A stretch of DNA of 64,000 bases from Segeticoccus rhizosphaerae (GTDB taxonomy: Bacteria > Actinomycetota > Actinomycetes > Actinomycetales > Dermatophilaceae): NCBI RefSeq assembly GCF_009192725.1, contig NZ_VOHR01000001.1, forward strand, positions 1 through 64,000, given 5' to 3'. Below the pieces are notes generated by a model. It was given only the letters and a program-made list of their open reading frames with translations, was not told the DNA's origin and made no database searches. The translations under genes and the position numbers were made by a program. This document shows positions 18,179-26,576 of this stretch, piece by piece (the stretch's first letter is position 1; the number at the start of each line of letters is the position of its first letter).

Positions 18179-19288
18179 TCACTTCATGTGCACGTACTTC
18201 AACCACGGGTCGGACGACTTCAGCGGCGGGTTGGTGCAGCTGGGCGCCAGAATTGCCTTCATCTGCTGCTGGTTCATATTCTTCGTGGTCACGACGTAGA
18301 CGCCGGTGTCCTCCTTGGTGACGGCGACGCCCTTGCGGATGTGTTCGACCGCTGCGACGACCGAGTCGAAGCCCATGCGGAAGGGGTTCTGCACGATCAG
18401 TGCAGTGATTTCGCCCGAACTCAGCGCCTTCACCTCGTCGGGTGCTGCGTCCCACCCGACCATGACGACCTTGCCCTTGAGGTTCCGCTGGGAGACCGCA
18501 TGCGAGGCGCCGATGACTCCCGGTTCGTTGGACGCGAACAATCCGTTGAGGTCCGGATTCGCGGTCAGGATGTTGTTCGTGACGTTGAGCGCCTGGTTGG
18601 CGTCGCTCTGGTCGGCCTGGTCCGAGACCAGCTTCAGACCGGGGTACTTCTTCAAGCCCTCGATGAAGCCTTGCTTGCGCTGGTCGTTGGTCATCGACCC
18701 CGGTTGAAACTCCAGCAGAGCCACCTTGCCGTGGCCGTGCAGTGCGGTGTTCATCAACTTGGCCACCTCCTTGGCACCCTGGACGTTGTCGGTCGCGAAC
18801 AGCGGGACCGTTTGGGGCGTTGTGCCGGAGTCAATGTTGTAGACCGGGATTTTTGCCTGTTGCGCCTTCTGGGTCACCGGCACCAGAGCCTTGGCATCGG
18901 TCGCCGCATAGATCAGCGCGTCCACGTGGCGGGAAAGGTAGCCGTTGAGCATGTTGATCTGGCCGGTGACGTCAGTCTCCGCGGAGACCCCGTTCCACTC
19001 GATGTTCACGTTGCCCAGCTTCTGGGCAGCGCACTGGGCTCCAGCCTTGACGTGGGTCCAGTAGTCGAACCCCACCGCCTTGGGGATCACCGCCACGTTG
19101 AGCTTCTTGCCAGCTGATGCCGCGCCGGCGGCGCCGCCCGCGCCGCTGGTCGAGCTCGACGATGTGGATGACCCAGGCGCACTGGACGTGGAGGAACTCG
19201 CCGAGCTCGGGCCATTGCTGCAGCCGGCCATGGCTACCACCGGGATGGTGAGTGCCACCAACCACCAACGGCTCTTCTGTGTGTTCAT
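18179..19288 (-). CDS. Sugar ABC importer substrate-binding lipoprotein
   Basis: This 369-residue protein has a lipoprotein signal peptide ending in VVAMAGC, so Cys22 would be lipidated. A 35-residue Ser/Gly/Ala linker follows, then a periplasmic-binding protein type 1 domain (KKLNVAVIPKAVGFDYW to the C-terminus) of the RbsB/rhizopine class. It captures the sugar outside the membrane and delivers it to the permease. The ATG at 19288 has GAGGAGG upstream. It is the middle gene of the permease-binding protein-ATPase operon. The ligand is unknown, though L-fucose or a related sugar fits the neighbours. Confidence 0.88.
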   Translation of the reverse strand: MNTQKSRWWLVALTIPVVAMAGCSNGPSSASSSTSSAPGSSTSSSSTSGAGGAAGAASAGKKLNVAVIPKAVGFDYWTHVKAGAQCAAQKLGNVNIEWNGVSAETDVTGQINMLNGYLSRHVDALIYAATDAKALVPVTQKAQQAKIPVYNIDSGTTPQTVPLFATDNVQGAKEVAKLMNTALHGHGKVALLEFQPGSMTNDQRKQGFIEGLKKYPGLKLVSDQADQSDANQALNVTNNILTANPDLNGLFASNEPGVIGASHAVSQRNLKGKVVMVGWDAAPDEVKALSSGEITALIVQNPFRMGFDSVVAAVEHIRKGVAVTKEDTGVYVVTTKNMNQQQMKAILAPSCTNPPLKSSDPWLKYVHMK

Positions 19289-19332
19289 GGAGACCTCCTC
19301 GATTGTCGGGCTGTTAGGTCAGGCACCTGTCA

Positions 19333-20385
19333 TCACGTGACGTGGGCGCGTTCGGTGATCCGCTGTCGACGGAACTGGTCCCAGCTGACGGCTATCCACA
19401 CGACGAGGCCGATGATGACGTCTTGCCAGTAGATATTGACGTTCAACAAGACGGACCCGTTGCGGATGAACTGGATGAGAAAGGCACCGATGATCGCACC
19501 GGAGACGGTCCCCTGCCCGCCAAAGAGGCTGGCGCCCCCGATCACGGCAGCCGCGATCGCGTCGAGCTCCAGACCGACTCCGAAGTTCGGCTGCCCGGAC
19601 GAGACGCGGGAGGCTGCGATCATCCCACCGAAGCCTGCGAGGAGTCCCTGCAGGACGTACACAAGGACCAGGTACCTGCTGGCCGGGATCCCCATGAGGC
19701 GCGCTGCCTCGTGGTTCGAGCCGATGGCGTAGGAGTACCGCCCCAGCTTGGTGCGAGTGAAGATGAAGCCGAAGATGACGATGACACCGATGAGACAGAT
19801 AGCCGGAATCGGGATCGGACCGGCATAGCCCTGACCCAGGACATTGAAGCCGACGGGCAGTCCGTAGACCGCAACCGCGCCGGTAGATACGAATGTCAGG
19901 CCCCGAGCGACCCCCATCATCCCCAGGGTGGCAATGAACGGTGCCAGCTTGACCCATCCGACCAGTCCGCCGTTGACGAGTCCGGCCGCTCCACCGATGA
20001 GTACCCCTACGACCGTCGCCAAGGGCCATGACAGGTGCGCATCGACCATCAGCATGGCGCCCAGAACTCCGGCGAGTGCGGCGATCCCCCCCACGGACAG
20101 ATCGATGCCCGCGGTGACGATCACCAGTGTCATGCCAATCGCGATGATCGCGGTGACGGCCGCCTCGACCACGACCTCGCTCAGGTTGTTGTAGGTAAGG
20201 AAGTTGGGCGAGAGCAGCGACAGCAGGACGAAGATCACCAGGAGTGCGCCCAGCGCGGCCACTTGGGAGATCACATCGGCGAGGCGGCGGCGTACTAACC
20301 CCCACGGCCCACCGACTGCGGCGGCACCCGGTTGCTTCCCGAAGTCACCGGTACGGCCATCTGGGCGGCCCGCGGATGAACTCAT
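19333..20385 (-). CDS. Sugar ABC importer permease (RbsC/CUT2 type)
   Basis: This 350-residue permease has about eight to ten membrane helices and the CUT2 signatures GIDLSVGGIAALAG in the N-terminal half and the EAARLMGIPASRYL coupling helix. The end of the C-terminal half carries DAIAAAVIGGASLFGGQGT. It is the first gene of the importer operon, transcribed from the promoter and operator region at 20517-20565, and 44 bases separate it from the binding-protein gene. Putting the permease first is unusual but known. Confidence 0.9.
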   Translation of the reverse strand: MSSSAGRPDGRTGDFGKQPGAAAVGGPWGLVRRRLADVISQVAALGALLVIFVLLSLLSPNFLTYNNLSEVVVEAAVTAIIAIGMTLVIVTAGIDLSVGGIAALAGVLGAMLMVDAHLSWPLATVVGVLIGGAAGLVNGGLVGWVKLAPFIATLGMMGVARGLTFVSTGAVAVYGLPVGFNVLGQGYAGPIPIPAICLIGVIVIFGFIFTRTKLGRYSYAIGSNHEAARLMGIPASRYLVLVYVLQGLLAGFGGMIAASRVSSGQPNFGVGLELDAIAAAVIGGASLFGGQGTVSGAIIGAFLIQFIRNGSVLLNVNIYWQDVIIGLVVWIAVSWDQFRRQRITERAHVT

Positions 20386-20506
20386 CCGACGTCAATCCTC
20401 GTCATTTGGCACATGGCCGAAGCCGCCCGTCGCGTAACTCGCTGCGCACATTCCGCTCCATCAACAGGAACTTCACCGCTTGGCTGGCCGGCTCGCACAA
20501 GCCCGT

Positions 20507-20518
20507 GTCAATCGCTCC
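20507..20518. repeat. GTCAATCGCTCC motif, copy 2
   Basis: Exact copy of the 12-mer at 17304-17315. Here it abuts the operator-like site at 20517-20533, downstream of the predicted transcription start of the permease operon. Confidence 0.35.
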
Positions 20519-20533
20519 AGAAATCGTTATCTG
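20517..20533. promoter_or_regulatory. LacI-type operator at the importer promoter
   Basis: The sequence CCAGAAATCGTTATCTG contains AGAAATCGTTATCT, a 14-base imperfect palindrome around a central CG, typical of LacI operators (10 of 14 positions symmetric). On the minus strand it shares 14 of 15 bases with the site at 22369-22385 upstream of the isomerase gene. It overlaps the predicted start of transcription. Confidence 0.55.
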
Positions 20534-20535
20534 CA

Positions 20536-20565
20536 ACGGTAAATCGGGATCCGCACCACTGTCAA
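20536..20565 (-). promoter_or_regulatory. Candidate promoter of the sugar importer operon
   Basis: On the minus strand TTGACA (20565-20560) is followed after 18 bases by TACCGT (20541-20536), about 150 bases upstream of the permease start. The -35 box is perfect; the -10 box keeps the three most conserved bases. Confidence 0.5.
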
Positions 20566-20579
20566 CGCAAACATGGGTT

Positions 20580-20597
20580 CGATTGAGGATTCAATCG
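20580..20597. terminator. Perfect hairpin after the isomerase gene
   Basis: CGATTGA-GGAT-TCAATCG is a perfect 7-base-pair stem with a four-base loop, 12 bases beyond the isomerase stop and just upstream of the importer promoter. It may be a terminator insulating the two units or another operator. No T tract is present. Confidence 0.4.
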
Positions 20598-20608
20598 CGC
20601 GGGCTGGG

Positions 20609-22243
20609 TCAGAGGGTCACCTCTCCGCACAGGTGCACCGGCACGCCGAGTGCGTCGAACATGGCGGCCTTCGCGAGCAGACCCTTGTCGGCGGTGTCGG
20701 CGTCGGGAGCGTAGACGACCGTGATGTGGTTGGCCCTGTGCCGCGCCATCATCTGGTTGCGGGTGACCCCGTGCAGCACCGCGTGCATGACTGGCCACTG
20801 TGGGTTGGTGGCCTCTAGCCGCCGCTGGGTCTCCTCCCAGGGGAGTTCGACAACGGTTGCGCGTCCGAGGTCGGTGTGCAGGCGGCCGCCAGCGAGGAAC
20901 ACTCGCGACCAGACGATCTCCCCCGGTTTGGACACGCCGCTGAGTGTGCCTCCGCCGAGTGGGAAGAACATCGGTGGCTGTCGCATGCTCCAAGACTTGT
21001 CGTAGCCGCCGTTGTGCGAGGCTGGAACCGATCCGGAGATCTCGAAGACCCAGACGTAGTCGTCACCGTATTGCTCGCCCCAGCGGATGTCGTGCAGGGT
21101 GGTCGCGGGGTTCAGACCCATGGCGGTCCAGATCCGGTTGGTCACCAGGGAATCCACGGCGACCCCCTCGTCGACCTCATTGAAGTGTGGCAAGGGACGG
21201 CCGGCATACAGCTCCCGTGAGCCGTCCCGGGATCGTACGGGTGGGCGGTATGGGTCGTTGAGCAGCCCCTCGGCCAGGTCGCTGGCGGGCACGACGTCCT
21301 TCAGGCCCTGCTGGTACTGGATGCCTACCGCGTCCAGGCCGAAGTCGTCGGCGATCCGCATCGCGGCGACGTACATCGCGCATTGGCTGTGCAGCTGGGC
21401 ATCGGTCAGCTCGGTGGCCTCGTCGGTGCCGGTGCGGAAGTCCAGCCCGGCCCCCTCGAGCCAAGCCCGGACGGCCCGCGCCTCGTCGTCGGCGACCTTG
21501 CCCATCTCGACCACGAGGGCGCTCTGGGAGAGCCGCTCCTTGTAGATGCCCAGGGGGTTGAGCAGCTCGTCGTCGAAGATGGCGTTGTACATCCCCATGC
21601 AACCCTCGTCGAAGATGCCCATGATCGCCTTGTCGGCGCGCAGCTGCTCAGCCAGCGCCCGACCCAGCTGCACCTCGGGACCATCCGACAGGGCGGGAAG
21701 GTCACGCACATGGCTCTGGTCATGGACCAGCTCCCCCGTCTCCAACCAGGTGCGCAATCCATCCAGCGCCCACTCGTCGGTGAAGTCCTGGCTCCACAAG
21801 GCGGAGTAACCCACCCCAGCCTTGGTCAGGCTCGCGGTGAGGTTCAGCAGACCCACCAGGCCGGGGAACTCTCCCATCCAGTTGGCCACCACGAGGAGGG
21901 GACCTCGGTGCGTGCGCAGTCCGGCCAGGACGTGATGGCTGTACTGCCACACCGCCTCCACGACGATGAGCGGTGCATCCGGGGGCAATTCCCGAAACAC
22001 ACGTATGCCGGCTGCCTGGCTGTCTATAAAGCCGTGCCCCTTGGCCTCGTCGACCGCGTGGCCGCGCCGCACGGACCACCCGAGCGACTCCACCGCCCGA
22101 GCCAGGTCGGCCTCTAGCTTGCGCTGGGCGGGCCAGCAGGTCTGGTTCGCCGCCGGCCGCAGGTCGCCGCTGGCGACCGTGTAGACGGTGTGCGGCTCCG
22201 CGACGGTTCGTGACGTCGGGGCGGGCATGGTGTAGGTGGACAT
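20609..22243 (-). CDS. L-fucose isomerase-type sugar isomerase
   Basis: This 544-residue enzyme matches the FucI fold and signature segments: MGIFDEGCMGMYNA followed by GIYKERLSQSALVVEM, and the metal-site region GIQYQQGLKD before PASDLAEGLLN. FucI interconverts L-fucose and L-fuculose (also D-arabinose and D-ribulose) with a divalent metal. It is somewhat shorter than the roughly 590-residue enterobacterial enzyme. The ATG at 22243 has AAGGAG upstream. It lies downstream of the SDR gene with 161 bases between, including its own operator. No fuculokinase or aldolase follows, so it may serve a D-arabinose-type substrate or a side route. Confidence 0.78.
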   Translation of the reverse strand: MSTYTMPAPTSRTVAEPHTVYTVASGDLRPAANQTCWPAQRKLEADLARAVESLGWSVRRGHAVDEAKGHGFIDSQAAGIRVFRELPPDAPLIVVEAVWQYSHHVLAGLRTHRGPLLVVANWMGEFPGLVGLLNLTASLTKAGVGYSALWSQDFTDEWALDGLRTWLETGELVHDQSHVRDLPALSDGPEVQLGRALAEQLRADKAIMGIFDEGCMGMYNAIFDDELLNPLGIYKERLSQSALVVEMGKVADDEARAVRAWLEGAGLDFRTGTDEATELTDAQLHSQCAMYVAAMRIADDFGLDAVGIQYQQGLKDVVPASDLAEGLLNDPYRPPVRSRDGSRELYAGRPLPHFNEVDEGVAVDSLVTNRIWTAMGLNPATTLHDIRWGEQYGDDYVWVFEISGSVPASHNGGYDKSWSMRQPPMFFPLGGGTLSGVSKPGEIVWSRVFLAGGRLHTDLGRATVVELPWEETQRRLEATNPQWPVMHAVLHGVTRNQMMARHRANHITVVYAPDADTADKGLLAKAAMFDALGVPVHLCGEVTL

Positions 22244-22368
22244 GTGAGGCTCCTTGTCCTCTGGGCGGCGCGCAGGCGGTGACCGGCCCGATCGACGAGC
22301 ACGCCCTCGGTGCTCGAGCCGCCGGTGTTCACGCGGAGGGCGGCCGACGCTCCCACAACGGCACACTG

Positions 22369-22385
22369 CCAGAAATCGTTTTCAT
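22369..22385. promoter_or_regulatory. LacI-type operator upstream of the isomerase
   Basis: GAAATCGTTTTC (22372-22383) is a palindrome around CG with 10 of 12 symmetric positions, within a 17-base sequence nearly identical to that at the importer promoter. On the minus strand TATGAA (22386-22381) could be the -10 of the isomerase promoter, so a bound repressor would block it. Confidence 0.55.
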
Positions 22386-22404
22386 ACGTCAAGGTTGGCG
22401 TCGC

Positions 22405-23169
22405 TCAGCGTTCTGGCCGGAGCCGCAAGCCCTGCATGCCACCGTCGACGGCCAGATCGATCCCCGTGGTCGAGCCCGCGGCCGGGCTGGCAAGGTAGAC
22501 GACTGCCTCGGCGACCTCGTCGGCCGAGACCAAACGGCCATGGGGCTGCCGCGCGTTCAGCGCGGCACGCTCGGCCGCGGGGTCGGACGCGTGCTCGAGC
22601 AACCGGCCGATCCAAGGGGTGTCGGCGGTGCCGGGGTTAACGCAGTTGACCCGGATCCCGTCGCGCAGGTGGTCGGCGGCCATCGCGCGAGTGAGCGCCA
22701 GGACTGCCCCCTTGCTCGCGCTGTAGAGCGCTCGCTGCGGCAGCCCGGCAGTCGCCGCGATCGAGCAGGTGTTGACGATCGCGGCCGCCCTGGAGTTGCG
22801 CAGGAAGGGCAGGCAGGCACGGCTCACGCGCACCATGCCGACAACGTTGACATCGAGCACGCGAGACCATTCCTCATCTGAGTTGTCCTCGACCGTGCCT
22901 TGTGCACCGATGCCCGCGTTGTTGACGACGATGTCGATGCCACCAAGCGCCTCGGCCGCCTGCCCGACGGCTCGACGCACCGATGCGTCCCTGCTGACAT
23001 CGGCGATGAGCGAAACGACCCCGTCGCCGCTGCTCCCTTCGGGGAGAGGGTGTAGGTCGAGAACCGCGACAGCGGCGCCCTGCTCGCGCAGCAGCCGGGC
23101 CACCGCGGCACCGATGCCGGACGCACCGCCGGTGACCACTGCCGACATACCGCCGAACGGGGTGGGCAT
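22405..23169 (-). CDS. SDR oxidoreductase, probable 2-keto-3-deoxy-L-fuconate dehydrogenase
   Basis: This 254-residue classical SDR has the cofactor motif TGGASGIG at 13-20, NNAG at 83-86 and the catalytic triad Ser136, Tyr149, Lys153. The substrate loop reads NPGTADTPWIGRLL, and RQPHGRLVSADEVA follows, as in 2-keto-3-deoxy-L-fuconate dehydrogenases of the oxidative fucose pathway. That reaction makes 2,4-diketo-3-deoxy-L-fuconate with NAD+. It diverges from the fuconate dehydratase gene, which supplies the substrate. AAGGAG precedes the ATG. The specific activity is inferred from sequence and context. Confidence 0.8.
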   Translation of the reverse strand: MPTPFGGMSAVVTGGASGIGAAVARLLREQGAAVAVLDLHPLPEGSSGDGVVSLIADVSRDASVRRAVGQAAEALGGIDIVVNNAGIGAQGTVEDNSDEEWSRVLDVNVVGMVRVSRACLPFLRNSRAAAIVNTCSIAATAGLPQRALYSASKGAVLALTRAMAADHLRDGIRVNCVNPGTADTPWIGRLLEHASDPAAERAALNARQPHGRLVSADEVAEAVVYLASPAAGSTTGIDLAVDGGMQGLRLRPER

Positions 23170-23206
23170 GCCTACTCCTTACCCGCTGGCTCGTGAATGA
23201 ATCGAT

Positions 23207-23224
23207 CGGTGGCATCAGCCACCG
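23207..23224. promoter_or_regulatory. Perfect palindrome in the SDR/dehydratase divergent region
   Basis: CGGTGGC-ATCA-GCCACCG has a 7-base perfect stem. It lies between the divergent SDR and fuconate dehydratase genes, 40-55 bases from the SDR start, and could be an operator or a leader hairpin of the SDR transcript. Confidence 0.35.
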
Positions 23225-23288
23225 GCCGGCGGCCAGGGCGGGGCGGGGTTGCTGGCCGACGCACGCGAGGGGATAGGTCCCGCCTCCG

Positions 23289-23318
23289 TTGACGGGTGAT
23301 ACATCCGCTCTCTACGCT
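23289..23318 (+). promoter_or_regulatory. Candidate promoter of the fuconate dehydratase operon
   Basis: TTGACG (23289-23294) is followed after 18 bases by TACGCT (23313-23318), 37 bases upstream of the GTG start of the dehydratase gene. Confidence 0.42.
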
Positions 23319-23354
23319 CAGGGACAACACGGCCCGTCATTCGTGAGGAGCCCC

Positions 23355-24641
23355 GTGAGCGCCATTACCGCACTGCAGACCCATGACGTGCGGTTCCCCA
23401 CATCCCTTTCGCTGGCCGGTTCGGATGCGATGAACCCGGACCCTGACTACTCGGCCAGCTACGTCCAGGTCTGCACCGACTCCGAGGACGGTCTGCAGGG
23501 GCACGGCTTCGTCTTCACCATCGGGCGCGGCAACCACGTCGAGGTAGGGGCCATCCAGGCGCTCGAGGATCACGTGCTCGGGCGCAACGTGGAGCAGACG
23601 CTCGCGAACATGGGCGGCTTCTGGCGCGACCTGGTGCACGACTCCCAGCTGCGATGGCTGGGACCCGAGAAGGGCGTTATGCACATGGCAATCGGCGCCG
23701 TGGTCAACGCCCTGTGGGACCTGAAGGCAAAACGCGCCGGGATGCCCCTGTGGCAGCTGCTGTCCTCGATGACCCCCGAGCAGCTGGTGGACCTCGTCGA
23801 CTTCCGCTACCTCACCAACGTGCTCACCCCGCGCGAGGCACTCCGGCTCCTGCGACGCACCGAGCCCGGGCGCGCCGAGCGGGTCCGCACGCTGCTTGAG
23901 GTGGGCTACCCGGCATACACGACGACGCCGGGATGGCTGGGCTACGACGACAACAAGCTCGTCCGCCTCTGTCGCGAAGCGGTCGACCAGGGCTTCACCC
24001 TGATCAAGCTGAAGGTCGGCGCAGACCGCACAGACGACGTCCGGCGCCTTGGCCTGGCGCGGCGGACGCTCGGGCCGGGGGTGCGCATCGCCGTCGACGC
24101 CAATCAACGCTGGGAGGTTGCTGAGGCCATCAGCTGGCTCAGCGAACTCAAACCGTTCGACCTCGCGTGGGTAGAGGAGCCCACCAGCCCCGACGATCTA
24201 CTGGCTCACGCTGCGATCGCCCGGGGCATCACCCCGCTACCCGTCGCCACCGGTGAGCACATGGCCAACCGGGTGATGTTCAAGCAGTTCCTGCAAGCAG
24301 ATGCGTTGCAGGTCCTGCAGATCGACGCAACCCGGGTCGCCGGGGTGAACGAGAACGTCGCGGTCTTGCTGCTCGCTGCAAAGTTCGGTGTGCCGGTGTG
24401 CCCCCATGCTGGCGGGGTAGGGCTCTGCGAGGCCGTGCAGCATCTGTCGATGTTCGACTTCGTCGCCGTCTCCGGCACGATGGAAGGCCGCGTCATCGAG
24501 TATGTCGACCATCTGCACGAACACTTCGTCTCACCGGCCCGGGTCGAGAACGGACGCTACGTTGCCCCGACGACCCCCGGCGCCGGAACCGAGATGCTCG
24601 CCGCCTCTCTAGCCGAATTCCGCCATCCCCGCCATGCCTGA
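23355..24641 (+). CDS. L-fuconate dehydratase (enolase superfamily)
   Basis: This 428-residue enzyme of the mandelate racemase subgroup dehydrates L-fuconate to 2-keto-3-deoxy-L-fuconate. Visible active-site residues are Lys218 and Lys220 (KLKVG), metal ligands Asp248, Glu274 and Glu301, Asp324, His351 in HAGGVGLCE, and Glu382. As I recall, these coincide in number with those of Xanthomonas campestris FucD, a very strong assignment. The GTG start at 23355 follows GAGGAG; the upstream in-frame reading overlaps the promoter. It is the first gene of a plus-strand operon and overlaps the aldo/keto reductase by eight bases. Confidence 0.93.
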   Translation: MSAITALQTHDVRFPTSLSLAGSDAMNPDPDYSASYVQVCTDSEDGLQGHGFVFTIGRGNHVEVGAIQALEDHVLGRNVEQTLANMGGFWRDLVHDSQLRWLGPEKGVMHMAIGAVVNALWDLKAKRAGMPLWQLLSSMTPEQLVDLVDFRYLTNVLTPREALRLLRRTEPGRAERVRTLLEVGYPAYTTTPGWLGYDDNKLVRLCREAVDQGFTLIKLKVGADRTDDVRRLGLARRTLGPGVRIAVDANQRWEVAEAISWLSELKPFDLAWVEEPTSPDDLLAHAAIARGITPLPVATGEHMANRVMFKQFLQADALQVLQIDATRVAGVNENVAVLLLAAKFGVPVCPHAGGVGLCEAVQHLSMFDFVAVSGTMEGRVIEYVDHLHEHFVSPARVENGRYVAPTTPGAGTEMLAASLAEFRHPRHA

Positions 24642-25590
24642 GTTCCAACTACCGCGGCTGTCGTACGGTGCCGCCAACATCGGCAACCTGCACCGCGCTC
24701 TCACTGACGACGCCGCGTGGGAGTTGCTGGAGACCGCGTGGGAGTGCGGCGTCCGCTATTTCGACACGGCTCCGCACTACGGCCTCGGGTTGTCCGAACG
24801 ACGGCTCGGCGCCTTTCTCACCACCAAGCCCCGCGATCAATTCGTGCTCTCCACCAAGGTCGGCCGCCTCCTCGTTCCCAACGACCGGGGCAGCGACGCG
24901 CTCGACCTCGCCCACGACTTCATCGTGAGCACGCACCTACGCCGGGAGTGGGACTTCTCCACCGACGGCATTCGGCGCAGCCTCGAGGAATCGCTGCAGC
25001 GCTTGGCCCTGGACCGGGTCGATATCGCCTACCTGCACGACCCTGAACGCTTCGGGCTGGCAGCCGCCCTCGACACCGGCGTGCCTGCTGTCACCCAACT
25101 CCGCGAGGAGGGCTTGGTCACGGCGGTCGGGATCGGTTCCATGTCGAACGAGGCCCTACTCGCCGGTGCGCGCACCGGCTGCCTGGACCTGCTGATGGTC
25201 GCGAGCCGCTATACCCTCACCGACCAGAGCGCCGCCGAGCAAGTCCTGCCCGAGGCCGTCTCACACGGACTGCCCGTGGTCGCCGCCGCCGTATTCATGT
25301 CAGGGCTGCTGGCGACCGATCCGCCCAAGGCTGACGGCCTCTACGAGTACGGCGCGCTGCCAGCCGACGTGCTCGAACGCACCCGTGCCATCGCGCAGGT
25401 CTGCGCGCAGTTCGGCACCGACTTGCCCACCGCGGCGCTGCAGTTCCCCCTGCGCCATCCGCTGGTGCGAACCGTCGTGGCCGGCGGCGCCACTCCAGAG
25501 CAAGTGCGCCAGAACTGGCAGCGCACCGTCACCCCCTTGCCGCAAGACCTGTGGGAGACTCTCGCGACCGCCGGTTTGGTGACGGCATGA
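24634..25590 (+). CDS. Aldo/keto reductase, probable L-fucose dehydrogenase
   Basis: This 318-residue enzyme carries the aldo/keto reductase tetrad Asp44, Tyr49, Lys75 and His135 and the phrase [17 protein letters not shown], found in L-fucose/D-arabinose dehydrogenases and pyridoxal 4-dehydrogenases. In this context it would oxidise L-fucose at C1 to the lactone with NAD(P)+, the entry step of the oxidative route. It overlaps the dehydratase gene by eight bases and the lactonase gene by four, so the three are cotranslated. Cofactor preference is not readable by eye. Confidence 0.84.
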   Translation: MPEFQLPRLSYGAANIGNLHRALTDDAAWELLETAWECGVRYFDTAPHYGLGLSERRLGAFLTTKPRDQFVLSTKVGRLLVPNDRGSDALDLAHDFIVSTHLRREWDFSTDGIRRSLEESLQRLALDRVDIAYLHDPERFGLAAALDTGVPAVTQLREEGLVTAVGIGSMSNEALLAGARTGCLDLLMVASRYTLTDQSAAEQVLPEAVSHGLPVVAAAVFMSGLLATDPPKADGLYEYGALPADVLERTRAIAQVCAQFGTDLPTAALQFPLRHPLVRTVVAGGATPEQVRQNWQRTVTPLPQDLWETLATAGLVTA

Positions 25591-26459
25591 CGGGCACTCA
25601 CCGAATCCTCGACGCCCACCTGCACGTGTGGGACCTGTCCGTCAGCGAGTACGCCTGGCTGCCGCCCGCCCACGGCCGCCTCCGAGCCAGCTTCACCCCC
25701 CAGAAGGCCCGCCGCGAGCTGACAGCGGCCGGCGTCGATGCCGCCATCCTGGTCCAGGCCGAGGATTCCGAGGGCGACACGACGTACCTCCTCGACGTGG
25801 CCAGTCACCAACCTTGGGTCGCCGGCGTCGTCGGATGGATCCAACTCGACGACCCCGAGCGAGCCGAGCAGCAGCTCGCCCGTTGGACCGCTCACCCAGC
25901 CTTCTGCGGCATTCGGCACCTGGTTCACAACGACCCCCGCAACGACTTCCTCGCTCTGCCGAACGTGCGCCGGTCCCTGGCAATGGTCGCCGAGCTTGGT
26001 CTGCCCTTTGATGTCCCCGACGCCTGGCCCCGCCACCTTGAGGGGACCGTCTCCCTCGCGCGCGCCGTGCCCGGACTGTCGATCGTCCTGGACCACCTCG
26101 GCAAACCTCCCCGTGACGCAGTAGGGCAAGACCGGTGGCGCCTTTGCCTGCGCGAACTGGCTGCGTGCCCCAACACCACGGCCAAGGTCTCCGGCCTGCA
26201 GACGCCCGGGCAACCGTTCACTCCCGAGGCCATCCGCCCGGCCTGGGACACCGCAGTCGAGTTGTTCGGCCCCTCCCGATTGATGTACGGCGGGGACTGG
26301 CCCATGACGACGGACTTCGGCGGATATCCCGCGGCGTTGTCCCTCGCCACAACCTTGGCAGAACAGCTTTCCCCCAGAGAGCGCGGGCAGCTCTTCGCCG
26401 GCACCGCAGAGCGGGTGTACCACCGAACTGTCCAGGAAGGGGGCGACCAGCGGGCATGA
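25587..26459 (+). CDS. Amidohydrolase family 2, probable L-fuconolactonase
   Basis: This 290-residue TIM-barrel hydrolase has the metal motif HLH at 11-13 (ILDAHLHVWDL) and the C-terminal YGGDWP segment of the fuconolactonase/2-pyrone-4,6-dicarboxylate lactonase group (PF04909). It would hydrolyse L-fucono-lactone to L-fuconate between the dehydrogenase and dehydratase steps. The ATG at 25587 overlaps the reductase stop (ATGA); an ATG 36 bases earlier is in the reductase gene and was rejected. It is the last gene of the operon and converges on the zinc dehydrogenase gene. Confidence 0.86.
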   Translation: MTGTHRILDAHLHVWDLSVSEYAWLPPAHGRLRASFTPQKARRELTAAGVDAAILVQAEDSEGDTTYLLDVASHQPWVAGVVGWIQLDDPERAEQQLARWTAHPAFCGIRHLVHNDPRNDFLALPNVRRSLAMVAELGLPFDVPDAWPRHLEGTVSLARAVPGLSIVLDHLGKPPRDAVGQDRWRLCLRELAACPNTTAKVSGLQTPGQPFTPEAIRPAWDTAVELFGPSRLMYGGDWPMTTDFGGYPAALSLATTLAEQLSPRERGQLFAGTAERVYHRTVQEGGDQRA

Positions 26460-26461
26460 GC

Positions 26462-26476
26462 GGCGGTCCGGCCGCC
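26462..26476. terminator. Small GC hairpin after the fuconolactonase gene
   Basis: GGCGG-TCCGG-CCGCC forms a five-base-pair stem immediately after the stop, between convergent genes. A weak terminator candidate without a T tract. Confidence 0.35.
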
Positions 26477-26576
26477 CCCTGACCCACCACTCACGCGATA
26501 ACGAGGCCTCGATCCCTCTCCCGAGGTCGTCATGGTAAGTGCGCCCTACCGCTCGGTCATCGACGAGCTGCTCCGG

